Origin: CAVQUE01 sp046290435 | GTDB lineage: Bacteria; Actinomycetota; Acidimicrobiia; Acidimicrobiales; UBA8592 | Direction: 5' to 3' | DNA: 34,923 nt | Assembly: GCA_046290435.1 (NCBI GenBank) | Contig: JBKAGO010000062.1 | Span: 1 to 34,923, forward strand | In this document: positions 1 to 7,723 of the stretch, piece after piece | Layout of the letters: each line of letters starts with the position of its first letter | Position numbering within the stretch: the first letter of the stretch is position 1 | The notes under the pieces: generated by a model | Seen by the model: the letters and a program-made list of their open reading frames with translations, nothing else | Told to the model about the DNA's origin: nothing | Databases searched by the model: none | Translations under genes and position numbers: made by a program

Positions 1-618
1 AACACCACCCACGACGCCACGGCCCCAGCCGTCGAAACCGGCCGCCGCCGTCTCCTGCGGCGCCGCGGCCGCGGCGAGCGCGGCGCGATCGCGGTCGAGG
101 CCGCCATCGCCGGACCGCTGCTGGTCCTGCTGTTCTTCGGCGTGCTCGAGATGGGGTTCCTGATGCGGACCAGGACGGTCATCACCGACGCCTCGCGCGA
201 GGGCGCACGCGTCGCCGCGGCACAACCCCGAGAGGACGGCTACCAGAACTCCTCGCTCGCCTCGATCGTCGGCGTCATCACCTCGCAGAAGGGCGAACCG
301 ATCGACTACGTCACGATCTACCGCGCCGACCCCCTGACCGGCCTGCCTGCGAGCGGCGAAGACGTCGAGAGTTGCCTGGTCGACTGCTGGCGATTCGAAT
401 GGATCCCCGGTTCGGGCTTCCAGCAGAAGCTCGGCGCCCAGTGGCCCGCAGCAACGCAGGCTGCGTGCGGCGGTGTCGCCGACACCGACTGGATCGGGGT
501 GTACGTCCGCGGCCACCACGAGTGGGTGACCGGGATCCTGGGAACGGACCGGTCCTTCACCGACCGCACCGTCATGCGACTCGAACCCATGAGTTCAGGA
601 GTGCAGTGCAGGCCATGA
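1..618 (+). CDS. TadE-like pilus assembly protein, 5' end outside window
   Basis: The reading frame is open from base 1, with no ATG or GTG before the conserved part, so the true start lies upstream. The visible product has about 205 residues. A basic stretch leads into RGAIAVEAAIAGPLLVLL, a hydrophobic segment with the buried Glu typical of TadE-like pseudopilins, followed by a helix containing TDASREGARVAA. Family knowledge: TadE/TadF proteins are minor pseudopilins of Tad/Flp pilus systems, processed by a prepilin peptidase and held in the inner membrane. The remaining ~130 residues would face outward and contain three Cys. The stop overlaps the next start by 4 nt (ATGA), so this gene and the tadG-like gene are co-translated. 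More tad genes are expected to the left of the window. The N-terminal domain assignment is secure; the exact role is inferred. Confidence 0.82.
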   Translation, partial: NTTHDATAPAVETGRRRLLRRRGRGERGAIAVEAAIAGPLLVLLFFGVLEMGFLMRTRTVITDASREGARVAAAQPREDGYQNSSLASIVGVITSQKGEPIDYVTIYRADPLTGLPASGEDVESCLVDCWRFEWIPGSGFQQKLGAQWPAATQAACGGVADTDWIGVYVRGHHEWVTGILGTDRSFTDRTVMRLEPMSSGVQCRP

Positions 619-2342
619 ACCCCGACCTCGCCGACGAGACCGCGCACCGCGCACCATCGCTCCCGCCGCACCGTGGCGGCGACGACAGCGAGCGCGGCTA
701 CGTGATGGTCATGCTCAGCCTGTCCATGGTGCTCCTGCTGGCCTTCGCCGGCTATTCGGTCGATCTCGGCAACTGGAACCTGCAGCGCAACGAGGTCCGC
801 ACCGTCGCCGAGGCCGCTGCACTCGGCGGAGTCGCCTTCCTGCCCGACGACTTCGCAACCGCGAAGGTGACCGCGGAGGCGTTGGCCGAGGCCCAGGGTT
901 TCGACCGCTCGGAGGTGACCGTTGCCCTCGGGTCGGCACCCAACCGGCTCCGGGTCACCGTGACCCGTGAGGTCGAGAACTACTTCGTCCGGGTCATCGG
1001 CATGAACACCCGCACCATCAGCGAGACCGCCGAAGCCGAGTTCGAACAACCCGTCGACATGGGTAGCCCCACCATCGTGCTGGGCAACGATCCCGAGTCC
1101 GGAGCGAACCCCGGCTACTGGCTGAGCGTCGCCGGGCAAGGTGTCGACAAGGCGCTCGGCGACCAGTTCGCCACCCGGAACTGCACGGTCGGCACCGACG
1201 GGTGCAGCGGGACGTCCAACGACGAGTGGGCGCCCGCCGGCTACCAGTACACGGTGCGTGTCGTGGACACCACCCAGCCGCTGCGCATCCAGGTGTTCGA
1301 CCCGGCATGGGTCTGGACCGGCAGCGCATGCAACGTGCCGGACTTCCCGACGCCCGCCGAGATCGCAGCGTTGGTGGCCTCCTCTGGGTCCCACGCACAG
1401 ATCCCGGCCGGGTACTACGACGATGCCGCGACCCGCTACGCCGCAGGACCGGGCGACTTCTGCACCGGCGACGATCTGCCCGGCGCGACCGGGCCGGCCA
1501 CCACCTTCACGGTCCGCCTCCCCGACAATTCGCCCTGGGACGACACCGACAACCCGACCATCCCCGCCGCGAGCTGCTCGCCCAAGACCTTCCCCGCCTA
1601 CGAACCCGCATCGATCTACTCCCCGCCCACCGAATCGATCTTCGACCTGTTGACCGAGGGCGGCGACAACGAATGGCGCATACAGGACAACGGCACCTTC
1701 ACCTTCGCCGAGGTGTTCCGCCGGTGGGTGACGATCTGCGAGCTCTCCCCCGGCCCGTGGCTGCGCACCGGCGACTACATCGTGCAGGTGTCGACCGACA
1801 ACGGCGAAGGACAGAACCGCTACTCGCTGCGGGCCGGGCCGCCTGTCGGCGACGGCATCGGCGACAACGGTCAGGCCATCTTCTCCCGCCAGCGGTTGCC
1901 CATCTTCGTCAACACCCCGGACGCGGACACCAGCTTCTTCCTCGTCCGGGTGCCACCGAGCTCGGACCGCCGTCTGCTGCGTCTGAGCTTCTTCGACATC
2001 GGCGATGCCGCGGCGCCGGGCACGTTGACCGTGGTACCGCCCGCCGACACGGCGCTCGGCGTGTTCCGGGACTGCTCCTACACGCTCGGCGGAAGCCCGA
2101 TGACGTCGTCGAACTGCAGCCTCAGCGGGGTGTGGGACGACAATGGCTACGGCGGCAAGACCGTCGAGGCGACCGTCGAGATCCCGGCGATCGACGATCC
2201 GACCGACCCCTACGTGTGCGACGAGACCGACGAGAACGCCTGCTGGGTGACGGTGCGCATGCAGTTCGCGGGCGGCATCACCGACGCCACCACCTGGACC
2301 GCCGAGCTCATCGGCGATTCGGTGCGCATCATCCCCGAGTGA
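615..2342 (+). CDS. TadG-like Flp pilus assembly protein with large ectodomain
   Basis: Encodes 575 residues from the ATG that overlaps the tadE-like stop. An upstream in-frame extension exists, but it lies inside the tadE-like coding sequence and lacks the family signature. After about 28 polar residues comes a single membrane helix (about 29-50) with SVDLGNWNLQRNEVRTVAEAAALGG, shown here only as a motif: SVDLGNWNLQ is the usual putative Flp pilus-assembly TadE/G-like N-terminal domain. Residues 55-575 form a long extracytoplasmic region with scattered Cys (for example NCTVGTDGC and SNCSL) and aromatic-rich segments. I recognise no further domain. TadG proteins usually carry a von Willebrand A-like or other surface domain; I see no MIDAS motif here. 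It probably functions in pilus anchoring or adhesion, which is inference. Confidence 0.8.
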   Translation: MNPDLADETAHRAPSLPPHRGGDDSERGYVMVMLSLSMVLLLAFAGYSVDLGNWNLQRNEVRTVAEAAALGGVAFLPDDFATAKVTAEALAEAQGFDRSEVTVALGSAPNRLRVTVTREVENYFVRVIGMNTRTISETAEAEFEQPVDMGSPTIVLGNDPESGANPGYWLSVAGQGVDKALGDQFATRNCTVGTDGCSGTSNDEWAPAGYQYTVRVVDTTQPLRIQVFDPAWVWTGSACNVPDFPTPAEIAALVASSGSHAQIPAGYYDDAATRYAAGPGDFCTGDDLPGATGPATTFTVRLPDNSPWDDTDNPTIPAASCSPKTFPAYEPASIYSPPTESIFDLLTEGGDNEWRIQDNGTFTFAEVFRRWVTICELSPGPWLRTGDYIVQVSTDNGEGQNRYSLRAGPPVGDGIGDNGQAIFSRQRLPIFVNTPDADTSFFLVRVPPSSDRRLLRLSFFDIGDAAAPGTLTVVPPADTALGVFRDCSYTLGGSPMTSSNCSLSGVWDDNGYGGKTVEATVEIPAIDDPTDPYVCDETDENACWVTVRMQFAGGITDATTWTAELIGDSVRIIPE

Positions 2343-2397
2343 AGTGGCCACGCATCGCGTAACCCGACGCCATCACGGGTGCACGCGGTGGGTCCGG

Positions 2398-2455
2398 TAC
2401 GCTCCGCGTCACCCACCAGGCGTCCTGACGACGGGACTCCCACCCGCCGGCGGGT
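2398..2455 (+). promoter_or_regulatory. Possible promoter and hairpin before the GT2 gene
   Basis: The 141-bp gap after the tadG-like gene holds a -10-like TACGCT at 2398-2403 and a perfect 14-bp palindrome at 2442-2455 (ACCCGCC then GGCGGGT). The palindrome could be a leader hairpin of the glycosyltransferase transcript or a weak terminator for the pilus operon; it has no T-tract. No -35 element is convincing. Confidence 0.3.
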
Positions 2456-2483
2456 CCTCCACCCGCCACGACCACAGCGAGCC

Positions 2484-3245
2484 ATGACGACCGACCCCAC
2501 CGCAGTCGACGACGCAACGGCAGTGCGCCACGAGCTGACCGTCGTCATGCCGGTCTACAACGAGGCCGACGGTCTCGCCGACTGCGTGGCCTCGTGGCGA
2601 CAGACCCTCGACGACCTCGGGATCGAGTACCGCCTCCTCATCCTCGACGACGGCTCCACCGACGCCACCGCCGAGGTACTCGCCGGTCTGGCCGACGACC
2701 ATCGCATCGAAGCCGTCTCCAAGGCCAACGAGGGCCACGGCCCGACGGTGCTGCGTGGTTACGCCGACGCCGTCACCGACTCCGACTGGGTGTTCCAGGT
2801 CGACAGCGACGACGAGATCCCCGCCGATGCCTTCGCGGCCCTCTGGCAAGCCAAGGCCGGCCACGACGCCGTCTTCGGGTACCGCACCGGCCGGGAACAG
2901 CCCATCGATCGCCGGATCATCAGCCGTGTCGCGGCGGTGTCGGTGCGGCGCCTCTTCGGATCGCACGTGCGTGACGTCAACGTGCCGTACCGCCTGCTGC
3001 GCGCCGAGGCCCTGGCGCCGGTGCTCGACGCCATCCCCGGCGACACCTTCGCCCCCAACCTGGTGGTGTCGGGCCTGCTCGGTCGCGACCGTGCCGGCTT
3101 CGCCGAGGTCCCGGTCCCCCACACCCCTCGCCGCACCGGGCAGGTGTCCATCGCCGGACTCGGCGCCGTGCGGGCCGCCGCCCGGAGCTTCGTGCAGACC
3201 CTGCAGCTGGCCTGGCGGGTCCGCCGGTCGCCGGCGACGCAATAG
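2484..3245 (+). CDS. GT2-family glycosyltransferase (polyprenyl-phosphate sugar synthase-like)
   Basis: Encodes 253 residues from the ATG at 2484. An earlier in-frame start at 2379 would add 35 residues of Arg/Pro-rich sequence that is not family-like. The GT-A fold motifs are in order: VVMPVYNE at residues 20-27, LDDGSTD at 54-60, and the DXD-type metal/sugar-nucleotide motif QVDSDDE at 105-111. A region DVNVPYRLL matches the conserved downstream part of dolichyl-phosphate mannose synthase-like enzymes. There is no C-terminal membrane pair, so it is probably cytoplasmic or peripheral. Expected reaction: transfer of a sugar from NDP-sugar to a polyprenyl phosphate or glycan. The next gene starts 10 nt after its stop, which suggests cotranscription, although no functional link with a metal permease is obvious. 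Confidence 0.85.
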   Translation: MTTDPTAVDDATAVRHELTVVMPVYNEADGLADCVASWRQTLDDLGIEYRLLILDDGSTDATAEVLAGLADDHRIEAVSKANEGHGPTVLRGYADAVTDSDWVFQVDSDDEIPADAFAALWQAKAGHDAVFGYRTGREQPIDRRIISRVAAVSVRRLFGSHVRDVNVPYRLLRAEALAPVLDAIPGDTFAPNLVVSGLLGRDRAGFAEVPVPHTPRRTGQVSIAGLGAVRAAARSFVQTLQLAWRVRRSPATQ

Positions 3246-3255
3246 GCTCCTGACC

Positions 3256-4290
3256 GTGACATCGGCCGACGAGACCGCGTTCGATGCGCCCGGAGGCCAC
3301 GACCGCGGGGCCCACGATCACGATCACCACCACCCCGAGGGCGGGCGCCGCCCCCTCGGCCCGGTCACCCTGTTGCTGCCATTGCTCGCGGCGGTGCTGC
3401 TGCGCGACCGCATCGGCTGGTTCGAAGAGCCCGACGTCAGGCTGTGGGCCACGCTCTTCGTGTCCATCTGTGTCCAGGCCCTGCCGTTCCTGGTGCTGGG
3501 CGTCGTGCTCAGCGGCCTCATCGCCGCGTGGGTGTCGCCCGAGTTCGTCGGTCGCATCGTGCCGAAGCGGCCGCTGTTCGCCGTCCCCGCGGCCGGCGCC
3601 GCCGGTATCGCGCTTCCCGGGTGCGAGTGCGGCTCGGTGCCCATCGCCGGCCGTCTCGTGCGCGCCGGGACCCCGCCCGCGGCAGCGCTCACCTTCCTGC
3701 TGGCCGCGCCGGCGATCAATCCGGTGGTGCTCGTGTCGACCGCGGTCGCCTTCCCCAACGACCGCATCATCGTCGTGGCCCGGTTCCTCGCCTCGTTCCT
3801 CACCGCCGTGGCCGTCGGAGCATGGTGGGCCCGACGAGGGCGCGAGTCCCTCCTCGACGGACTCACCCGCGATGTCCACGACCACGGTGGCCACTGGCAA
3901 CGCTTCAGCGATGCGGCGTCGCGCGACCTGCTGCATGCGGGCGGCTACCTGGTGGTGGGCGCCATGGCCGCGGCCACGCTGCAGCTCGTCGTTCCCCGCA
4001 GCGCCCTCGACGCCGTCACGAGCAACGAGGTCCTCGCCGTGTTGACGATGGCGACCCTGGCGGTGGTGTTGTCCATCTGCTCGGAGGCCGACGCGTTCGT
4101 CGCCGCCGGCCTGCCCCAGTTCTCGCTGACCTCGCGGCTGGTGTTCCTGGTCGTGGGACCGTGCATCGACCTCAAGCTCATCGCCATGCAGAGCGGCGTG
4201 TTCGGACGCCGGTTCGCGATGGTGTTCGCCCCGATGACACTCGCCATCGCCATCACGTCCGCCGTCGTCATCGGCCAGGTGCTGCTGTGA
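3256..4290 (+). CDS. Permease of the DUF318/PF03773 family with His-rich N-terminus
   Basis: Encodes 344 residues from the GTG at 3256, 10 nt after the glycosyltransferase stop. Residues 1-35 are polar and include the His/Asp-rich run HDRGAHDHDHHHPEGG, a likely metal-binding tail. Eight or more hydrophobic segments follow. The family hallmark ALPGCECGSVPIAGRLVRAG is present after the third segment, and a second half carries SICSEADAFVAAGLPQFS. Family knowledge: these permeases (YcgR/UPF0718, SO_0444, ArsP relatives) export or handle metals, metalloids or organo-arsenicals. The immediate downstream partner is the usual TIGR03943 protein, overlapping by 4 nt. The substrate cannot be read from the sequence; the His-rich tail argues for a soft divalent metal such as zinc or copper, an inference. 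Confidence 0.82.
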   Translation: MTSADETAFDAPGGHDRGAHDHDHHHPEGGRRPLGPVTLLLPLLAAVLLRDRIGWFEEPDVRLWATLFVSICVQALPFLVLGVVLSGLIAAWVSPEFVGRIVPKRPLFAVPAAGAAGIALPGCECGSVPIAGRLVRAGTPPAAALTFLLAAPAINPVVLVSTAVAFPNDRIIVVARFLASFLTAVAVGAWWARRGRESLLDGLTRDVHDHGGHWQRFSDAASRDLLHAGGYLVVGAMAAATLQLVVPRSALDAVTSNEVLAVLTMATLAVVLSICSEADAFVAAGLPQFSLTSRLVFLVVGPCIDLKLIAMQSGVFGRRFAMVFAPMTLAIAITSAVVIGQVLL

Positions 4291-5003
4291 ACCGCGTCGC
4301 CCGGGCCACGTTGACGATGTTCATCGGCGCGGTCGCCGTCCGGCTGGTCACCTCCGGTGGATTCGGATGGTTCCTCCAGCAACGCATGCGGCTGCCGCTG
4401 CTCATCGGCGGCATCGTCGCGCTGCTCCTGGGGCTGGTCGAGGTGTGGGCGGCCACGCGCGAGGAACGCAGGGATCCCGATGCCCGTACCCGCACCAGCG
4501 CGCCGCGGGTCGGGTGGCTGCTCATCCTGCCCATCGTCGTCCTGATCGCCGTCGCCCCGACTGGCCTGGGCGCCGCTGCGGCCGATCGCGTCGACGCCTA
4601 CGTTCCCTTCGAGAGCGCAGATCCGTTCGGGCCCCTGCCGGCCGGCGATCCCCCGGAGCTGCGCGTGTTCGACTTCGTCGACCGGGCCCTGTGGGACGAC
4701 GCCCGCAGCCTCGAGGGCGTCGACATCGCGCTCGAAGGCCTGGTCGTCAACGACGACGAGGCCCCCGACGGATTCATGCTCACCCGGTTCCTCGTGTCCT
4801 GCTGCGCCGCCGACGGCATCCCGATCCAGGTCCGGATCCGCTCGGTGGGCGCCCCGCTCGAAGACGACACGTGGGTGCGGGTCGTCGTGCGCTGGATCCC
4901 CACCGAACCCGACGCCGAGACGCCCGAGGTGGTCGAGGCGGAACTGATCGGCCTCGAGATCGTCGACGATCCGCCCAACACCCCCTACGAGTCGCCCTAC
5001 TGA
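4287..5003 (+). CDS. TIGR03943/DUF1980 (YcgQ-like) membrane protein, partner of the permease
   Basis: Encodes 238 residues, starting at a GTG that overlaps the permease stop (GTGA), a coupling typical of this pair. The N-terminal half has two to three membrane segments (about residues 4-20, 31-47 and 78-100). The C-terminal half is a soluble, probably extracytoplasmic beta-rich domain. It contains the conserved signature FLVSCCAADGIPIQV, whose paired Cys are a plausible metal or redox site. Family knowledge: YcgQ-type proteins occur almost always beside a PF03773 permease and are thought to form one transport unit with it. The gene ends about 250 bp before parC and is probably the last of the glycosyltransferase-permease transcript. 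Confidence 0.8.
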   Translation: MNRVARATLTMFIGAVAVRLVTSGGFGWFLQQRMRLPLLIGGIVALLLGLVEVWAATREERRDPDARTRTSAPRVGWLLILPIVVLIAVAPTGLGAAAADRVDAYVPFESADPFGPLPAGDPPELRVFDFVDRALWDDARSLEGVDIALEGLVVNDDEAPDGFMLTRFLVSCCAADGIPIQVRIRSVGAPLEDDTWVRVVVRWIPTEPDAETPEVVEAELIGLEIVDDPPNTPYESPY

Positions 5004-5173
5004 GACCGGTCGGCGGCGGCGAACCTGCGCCGCGGGTGTGACGAGAGGCGCCGATGCGCCCGATTGCCACGGTCGGGCCGCCGATGCGGGCTACGTTTCG
5101 ACCAGATCAGTCGTGTCGGCCGGGCCCAGGGCGAGCCGGGGGCCGCAGAGGTGGCATCGTCACCGTCGCCACC

Positions 5174-5198
5174 TAACCTGAGGGCGAACACTCGTTCG
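5174..5198 (+). promoter_or_regulatory. -10 box and probable LexA (SOS) operator before parC
   Basis: TAACCT at 5174-5179 fits a -10 hexamer. Six bases downstream, CGAACACTCGTTCG (5185-5198) is the GAAC-N4-GTTC core of the actinobacterial SOS box. It differs at one position from the mycobacterial consensus CGAACRNRYGTTYG. Sitting at the expected transcription start, it would let LexA repress the topoisomerase genes. The leader to the parC ATG would be about 70 nt with a GAGAGG ribosome site at 5245-5250. Confidence 0.5.
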
Positions 5199-5256
5199 AC
5201 ACGCATCCATTCGACCGGTGTGCCCCGCGCACGCCTCGCCCCTCGAGAGGTCAACC

Positions 5257-7671
5257 ATGTCACGCCAGGAGCAGCTGCTCCCGTTCGCTCGAGAAGTCGT
5301 CGACGTCCCCGTCGCCGACGAGATGTCCGAGTCGTTCCTCGCGTATTCGCTGTCGGTCATCACCGCCCGGGCCATCCCCGATGTGCGCGACGGCCTCAAG
5401 CCGGTGCAGCGCCGCATCCTCTACTCGATGCTCGAGATGGGCCTGCGCCCCAACAACCCGCACCGCAAGTGCGCCCGTGTCGTGGGCGACACCATGGGCA
5501 AGTACCACCCGCACGGCGACATGGCCATCTACGAGGCCCTTGTCCGCATGGGCCAGGACTTCGGCCGGATGATCACCCTGGTCGACCCCCACGGCAACTT
5601 CGGCGGCCTCGACGATCCCCCGGCCGCGGCCCGCTACACCGAGTGCCGCCTCACCGACGCCGCCATGGAGATGGTGCGCGAGATCGATCAGGACACCGTC
5701 GACTTCCGCCCGACCTACGACGGCGAGAGCACCGAGCCCGTCTATCTCCCGGCGCTGCTGCCCAACCTGTTGGTCAACGGCACCAGCGGCATCGCAGTGG
5801 GCATGGCCACCAACATGCCCACCCACAACCTGGCCGAGATCGCTGCAGCCATCGAGCTGGTCATGACCAAGCGGCGCCCGAAGCCCACCGTCGACGAGCT
5901 CATGGCGCTGGTGCCGGGGCCGGACTTCCCCTCGGGCGGGATCGTCATCGACGACAGCCTCCGCGAAGCCTACGAGACCGGTCGTGGCAGCTTCCGGATC
6001 CGGGCCCGGGTCGAGGTCGAGTCCCTCACCCGGAGCCGCCAGGGCATCGTCGTCACCGAACTCCCCTACCTGGTCGGCCCCGAGAAGGTCGTCAAACGGG
6101 TCAACGAGCTCGTCCTGGCAGGCAAGCTCGACGGCGTCGTCGACGCCAAGAACCTCTCGGACCGCAAGTCGGGGCTGCGGCTGCTCATCACGCTCAAACC
6201 CAACGTGCGTCCCGAGCCGGTCCTGGCCGAACTCTTCCGCCAGACGCCGCTCGAGGAGTCCTTCGGGATCAACAACGTGGTGCTCGTCAACGGCATCCCG
6301 GAGACCCTCGGCCTGTACGACCTGTGCCATCACTACGTCGAGCACCGCCTCGACGTCGTGGTCCGCCGCACCGAGTACCTCCTGCGGCGCGCCCAGGAGC
6401 GCCTCCACATCGTCGAGGGCCTCATCATCGCCCTCGACAACATCGACCTCGTCGTGCGCATCATCCGCGGATCCGCCGATGTCGACGAGGCCCGCACCGA
6501 GCTGTGCAACCAGCTCGACCTCAGCGAAACCCAGGCCACCCACATCCTCGACATGATGCTGCGGCGCCTCACCGCGCTCGAGATGCAGAAGATCATCGAC
6601 GAACGCGACGAACTGCTCGCCCGCATCGCCGAGTACACGAAGATCCTCGGCAGCGAGACCCGCCGGCGCACCGTCGTGCTCAAAGAGCTCGCCGAGATCG
6701 TCGAGGTGTACGCCGTCGAACGCCGCACCGGCATCATCGGCGCCGACGAGGTCCCCGTCTACGAGGGGCCCACCTCCGCCGGCGTAGCCGAGGACGAACC
6801 CGACGTCGCGTGCATCGTCACCCTGTCGACATCGGGTGTCATCGGGCGCGCCCCCACCGAGGGCGTGCGCCGGGCGGCACCGGGACGCCACGACGTCATC
6901 GCGTCGTCCACGTTCACCACCACCGCCGACGACGTCATCGCCATCACCAGCGAGGGACGGGCGCTGCGAGTGCGCGCCGGCGAGATCCCCGAGGTCGGCG
7001 GCCGCAGCCGCGGGGCGCCGGCCGACAAGGTCTTCTCCACAAACCGGGGCGAGCAGATCCTCACCATCGTCGCCCCGTCGTCGGAATCCGTCGTCCTCGT
7101 CACCGCGCAGGGCGCAGCCAAGCGCATCGCCCCCGACGAGCTGGCCGGCACCCGCCACGGCAAGGAGGTCATCGGGCTCAAGGCCACCGATCGCCTCGCC
7201 GCGGCCTTCCCGTGCCCCGCCGGCATCGACATCGTCATCGTCGCCTCCGACGCTCAGACGTTGCGTACCCCGGTCGACGGCATCTCGGTGCAGGGTCGAG
7301 CCGCGGCCGGCGTCGCGGGCATGAAGCTGCGCGACGGTGCGTCGGTCATCGGCGCCGGTCCGGCCCTCGGTGACGGTGCCATCGTCACCGTCACCGACGC
7401 CGACACCGCGAAGATCACCCCGTTCGAGGAGCTCGAATCGAAGGGCCGCGGCGGCGCCGGTGTCCGCCTGACCCGCTTCACCCGCGAGAAGCGCCTGGTG
7501 ATGGCCACCGTCGTCGGCCCCGACGCGCTCCTCGCCGTGATGTCCACCGACGACGACCCGACCAAGGTCGACCCCACACCGGTCGACCTGCCCCTCGAAC
7601 CCACCCGGCGCGACCTCGTCTCCACCCGCACCGACCGCCGCATCCTCGCCGTCGGACCGTCACGGTGGTGA
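5257..7671 (+). CDS. parC: DNA topoisomerase IV subunit A (type IIA, actinobacterial ParC)
   Basis: Encodes 804 residues from the ATG at 5257, behind GAGAGG; an upstream GTG at 5218 lacks support. The breakage-reunion domain is complete: PDVRDGLKPVQRRILY (41-56), HPHGD (84-88) and the DNA-linking Tyr127 in ARYTECRL. The HNFGG-type turn and GIAVGMATNMP are also intact. The C-terminal third (from about residue 510) is the beta-pinwheel; the canonical gyrase GyrA box is replaced by ESKGRGGAGVR, a degenerate form. Overall wording is closest to actinobacterial ParC (PHGNFGGLDDPPAAARYTE, GPEKV, EESFGINNV) rather than GyrA. With ParE it should decatenate daughter chromosomes and relax supercoils. 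The position equivalent to E. coli GyrA Ser83 is Met89 and that of Asp87 is Glu93. It could still be a second gyrase-like enzyme. Confidence 0.88.
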   Translation: MSRQEQLLPFAREVVDVPVADEMSESFLAYSLSVITARAIPDVRDGLKPVQRRILYSMLEMGLRPNNPHRKCARVVGDTMGKYHPHGDMAIYEALVRMGQDFGRMITLVDPHGNFGGLDDPPAAARYTECRLTDAAMEMVREIDQDTVDFRPTYDGESTEPVYLPALLPNLLVNGTSGIAVGMATNMPTHNLAEIAAAIELVMTKRRPKPTVDELMALVPGPDFPSGGIVIDDSLREAYETGRGSFRIRARVEVESLTRSRQGIVVTELPYLVGPEKVVKRVNELVLAGKLDGVVDAKNLSDRKSGLRLLITLKPNVRPEPVLAELFRQTPLEESFGINNVVLVNGIPETLGLYDLCHHYVEHRLDVVVRRTEYLLRRAQERLHIVEGLIIALDNIDLVVRIIRGSADVDEARTELCNQLDLSETQATHILDMMLRRLTALEMQKIIDERDELLARIAEYTKILGSETRRRTVVLKELAEIVEVYAVERRTGIIGADEVPVYEGPTSAGVAEDEPDVACIVTLSTSGVIGRAPTEGVRRAAPGRHDVIASSTFTTTADDVIAITSEGRALRVRAGEIPEVGGRSRGAPADKVFSTNRGEQILTIVAPSSESVVLVTAQGAAKRIAPDELAGTRHGKEVIGLKATDRLAAAFPCPAGIDIVIVASDAQTLRTPVDGISVQGRAAAGVAGMKLRDGASVIGAGPALGDGAIVTVTDADTAKITPFEELESKGRGGAGVRLTRFTREKRLVMATVVGPDALLAVMSTDDDPTKVDPTPVDLPLEPTRRDLVSTRTDRRILAVGPSRW

Positions 7672-7723
7672 CCATGAACGAGCTGTACTCCAACCGCCGG
7701 ATCGCATCGAACAGGAACCAGAC

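Noticed and set aside
318..2351. Very long minus-strand frame opposite the pilus genes
   Set aside because: It is antisense of tadE/tadG, Arg/Gly/His-rich, with no domain, a common artefact in 70% GC DNA.
5260..7158. A 630-codon minus-strand frame inside parC
   Set aside because: Composition (Asp/Gly/Val/His-rich repeats) mirrors the opposite strand; no start, ribosome site or motif.
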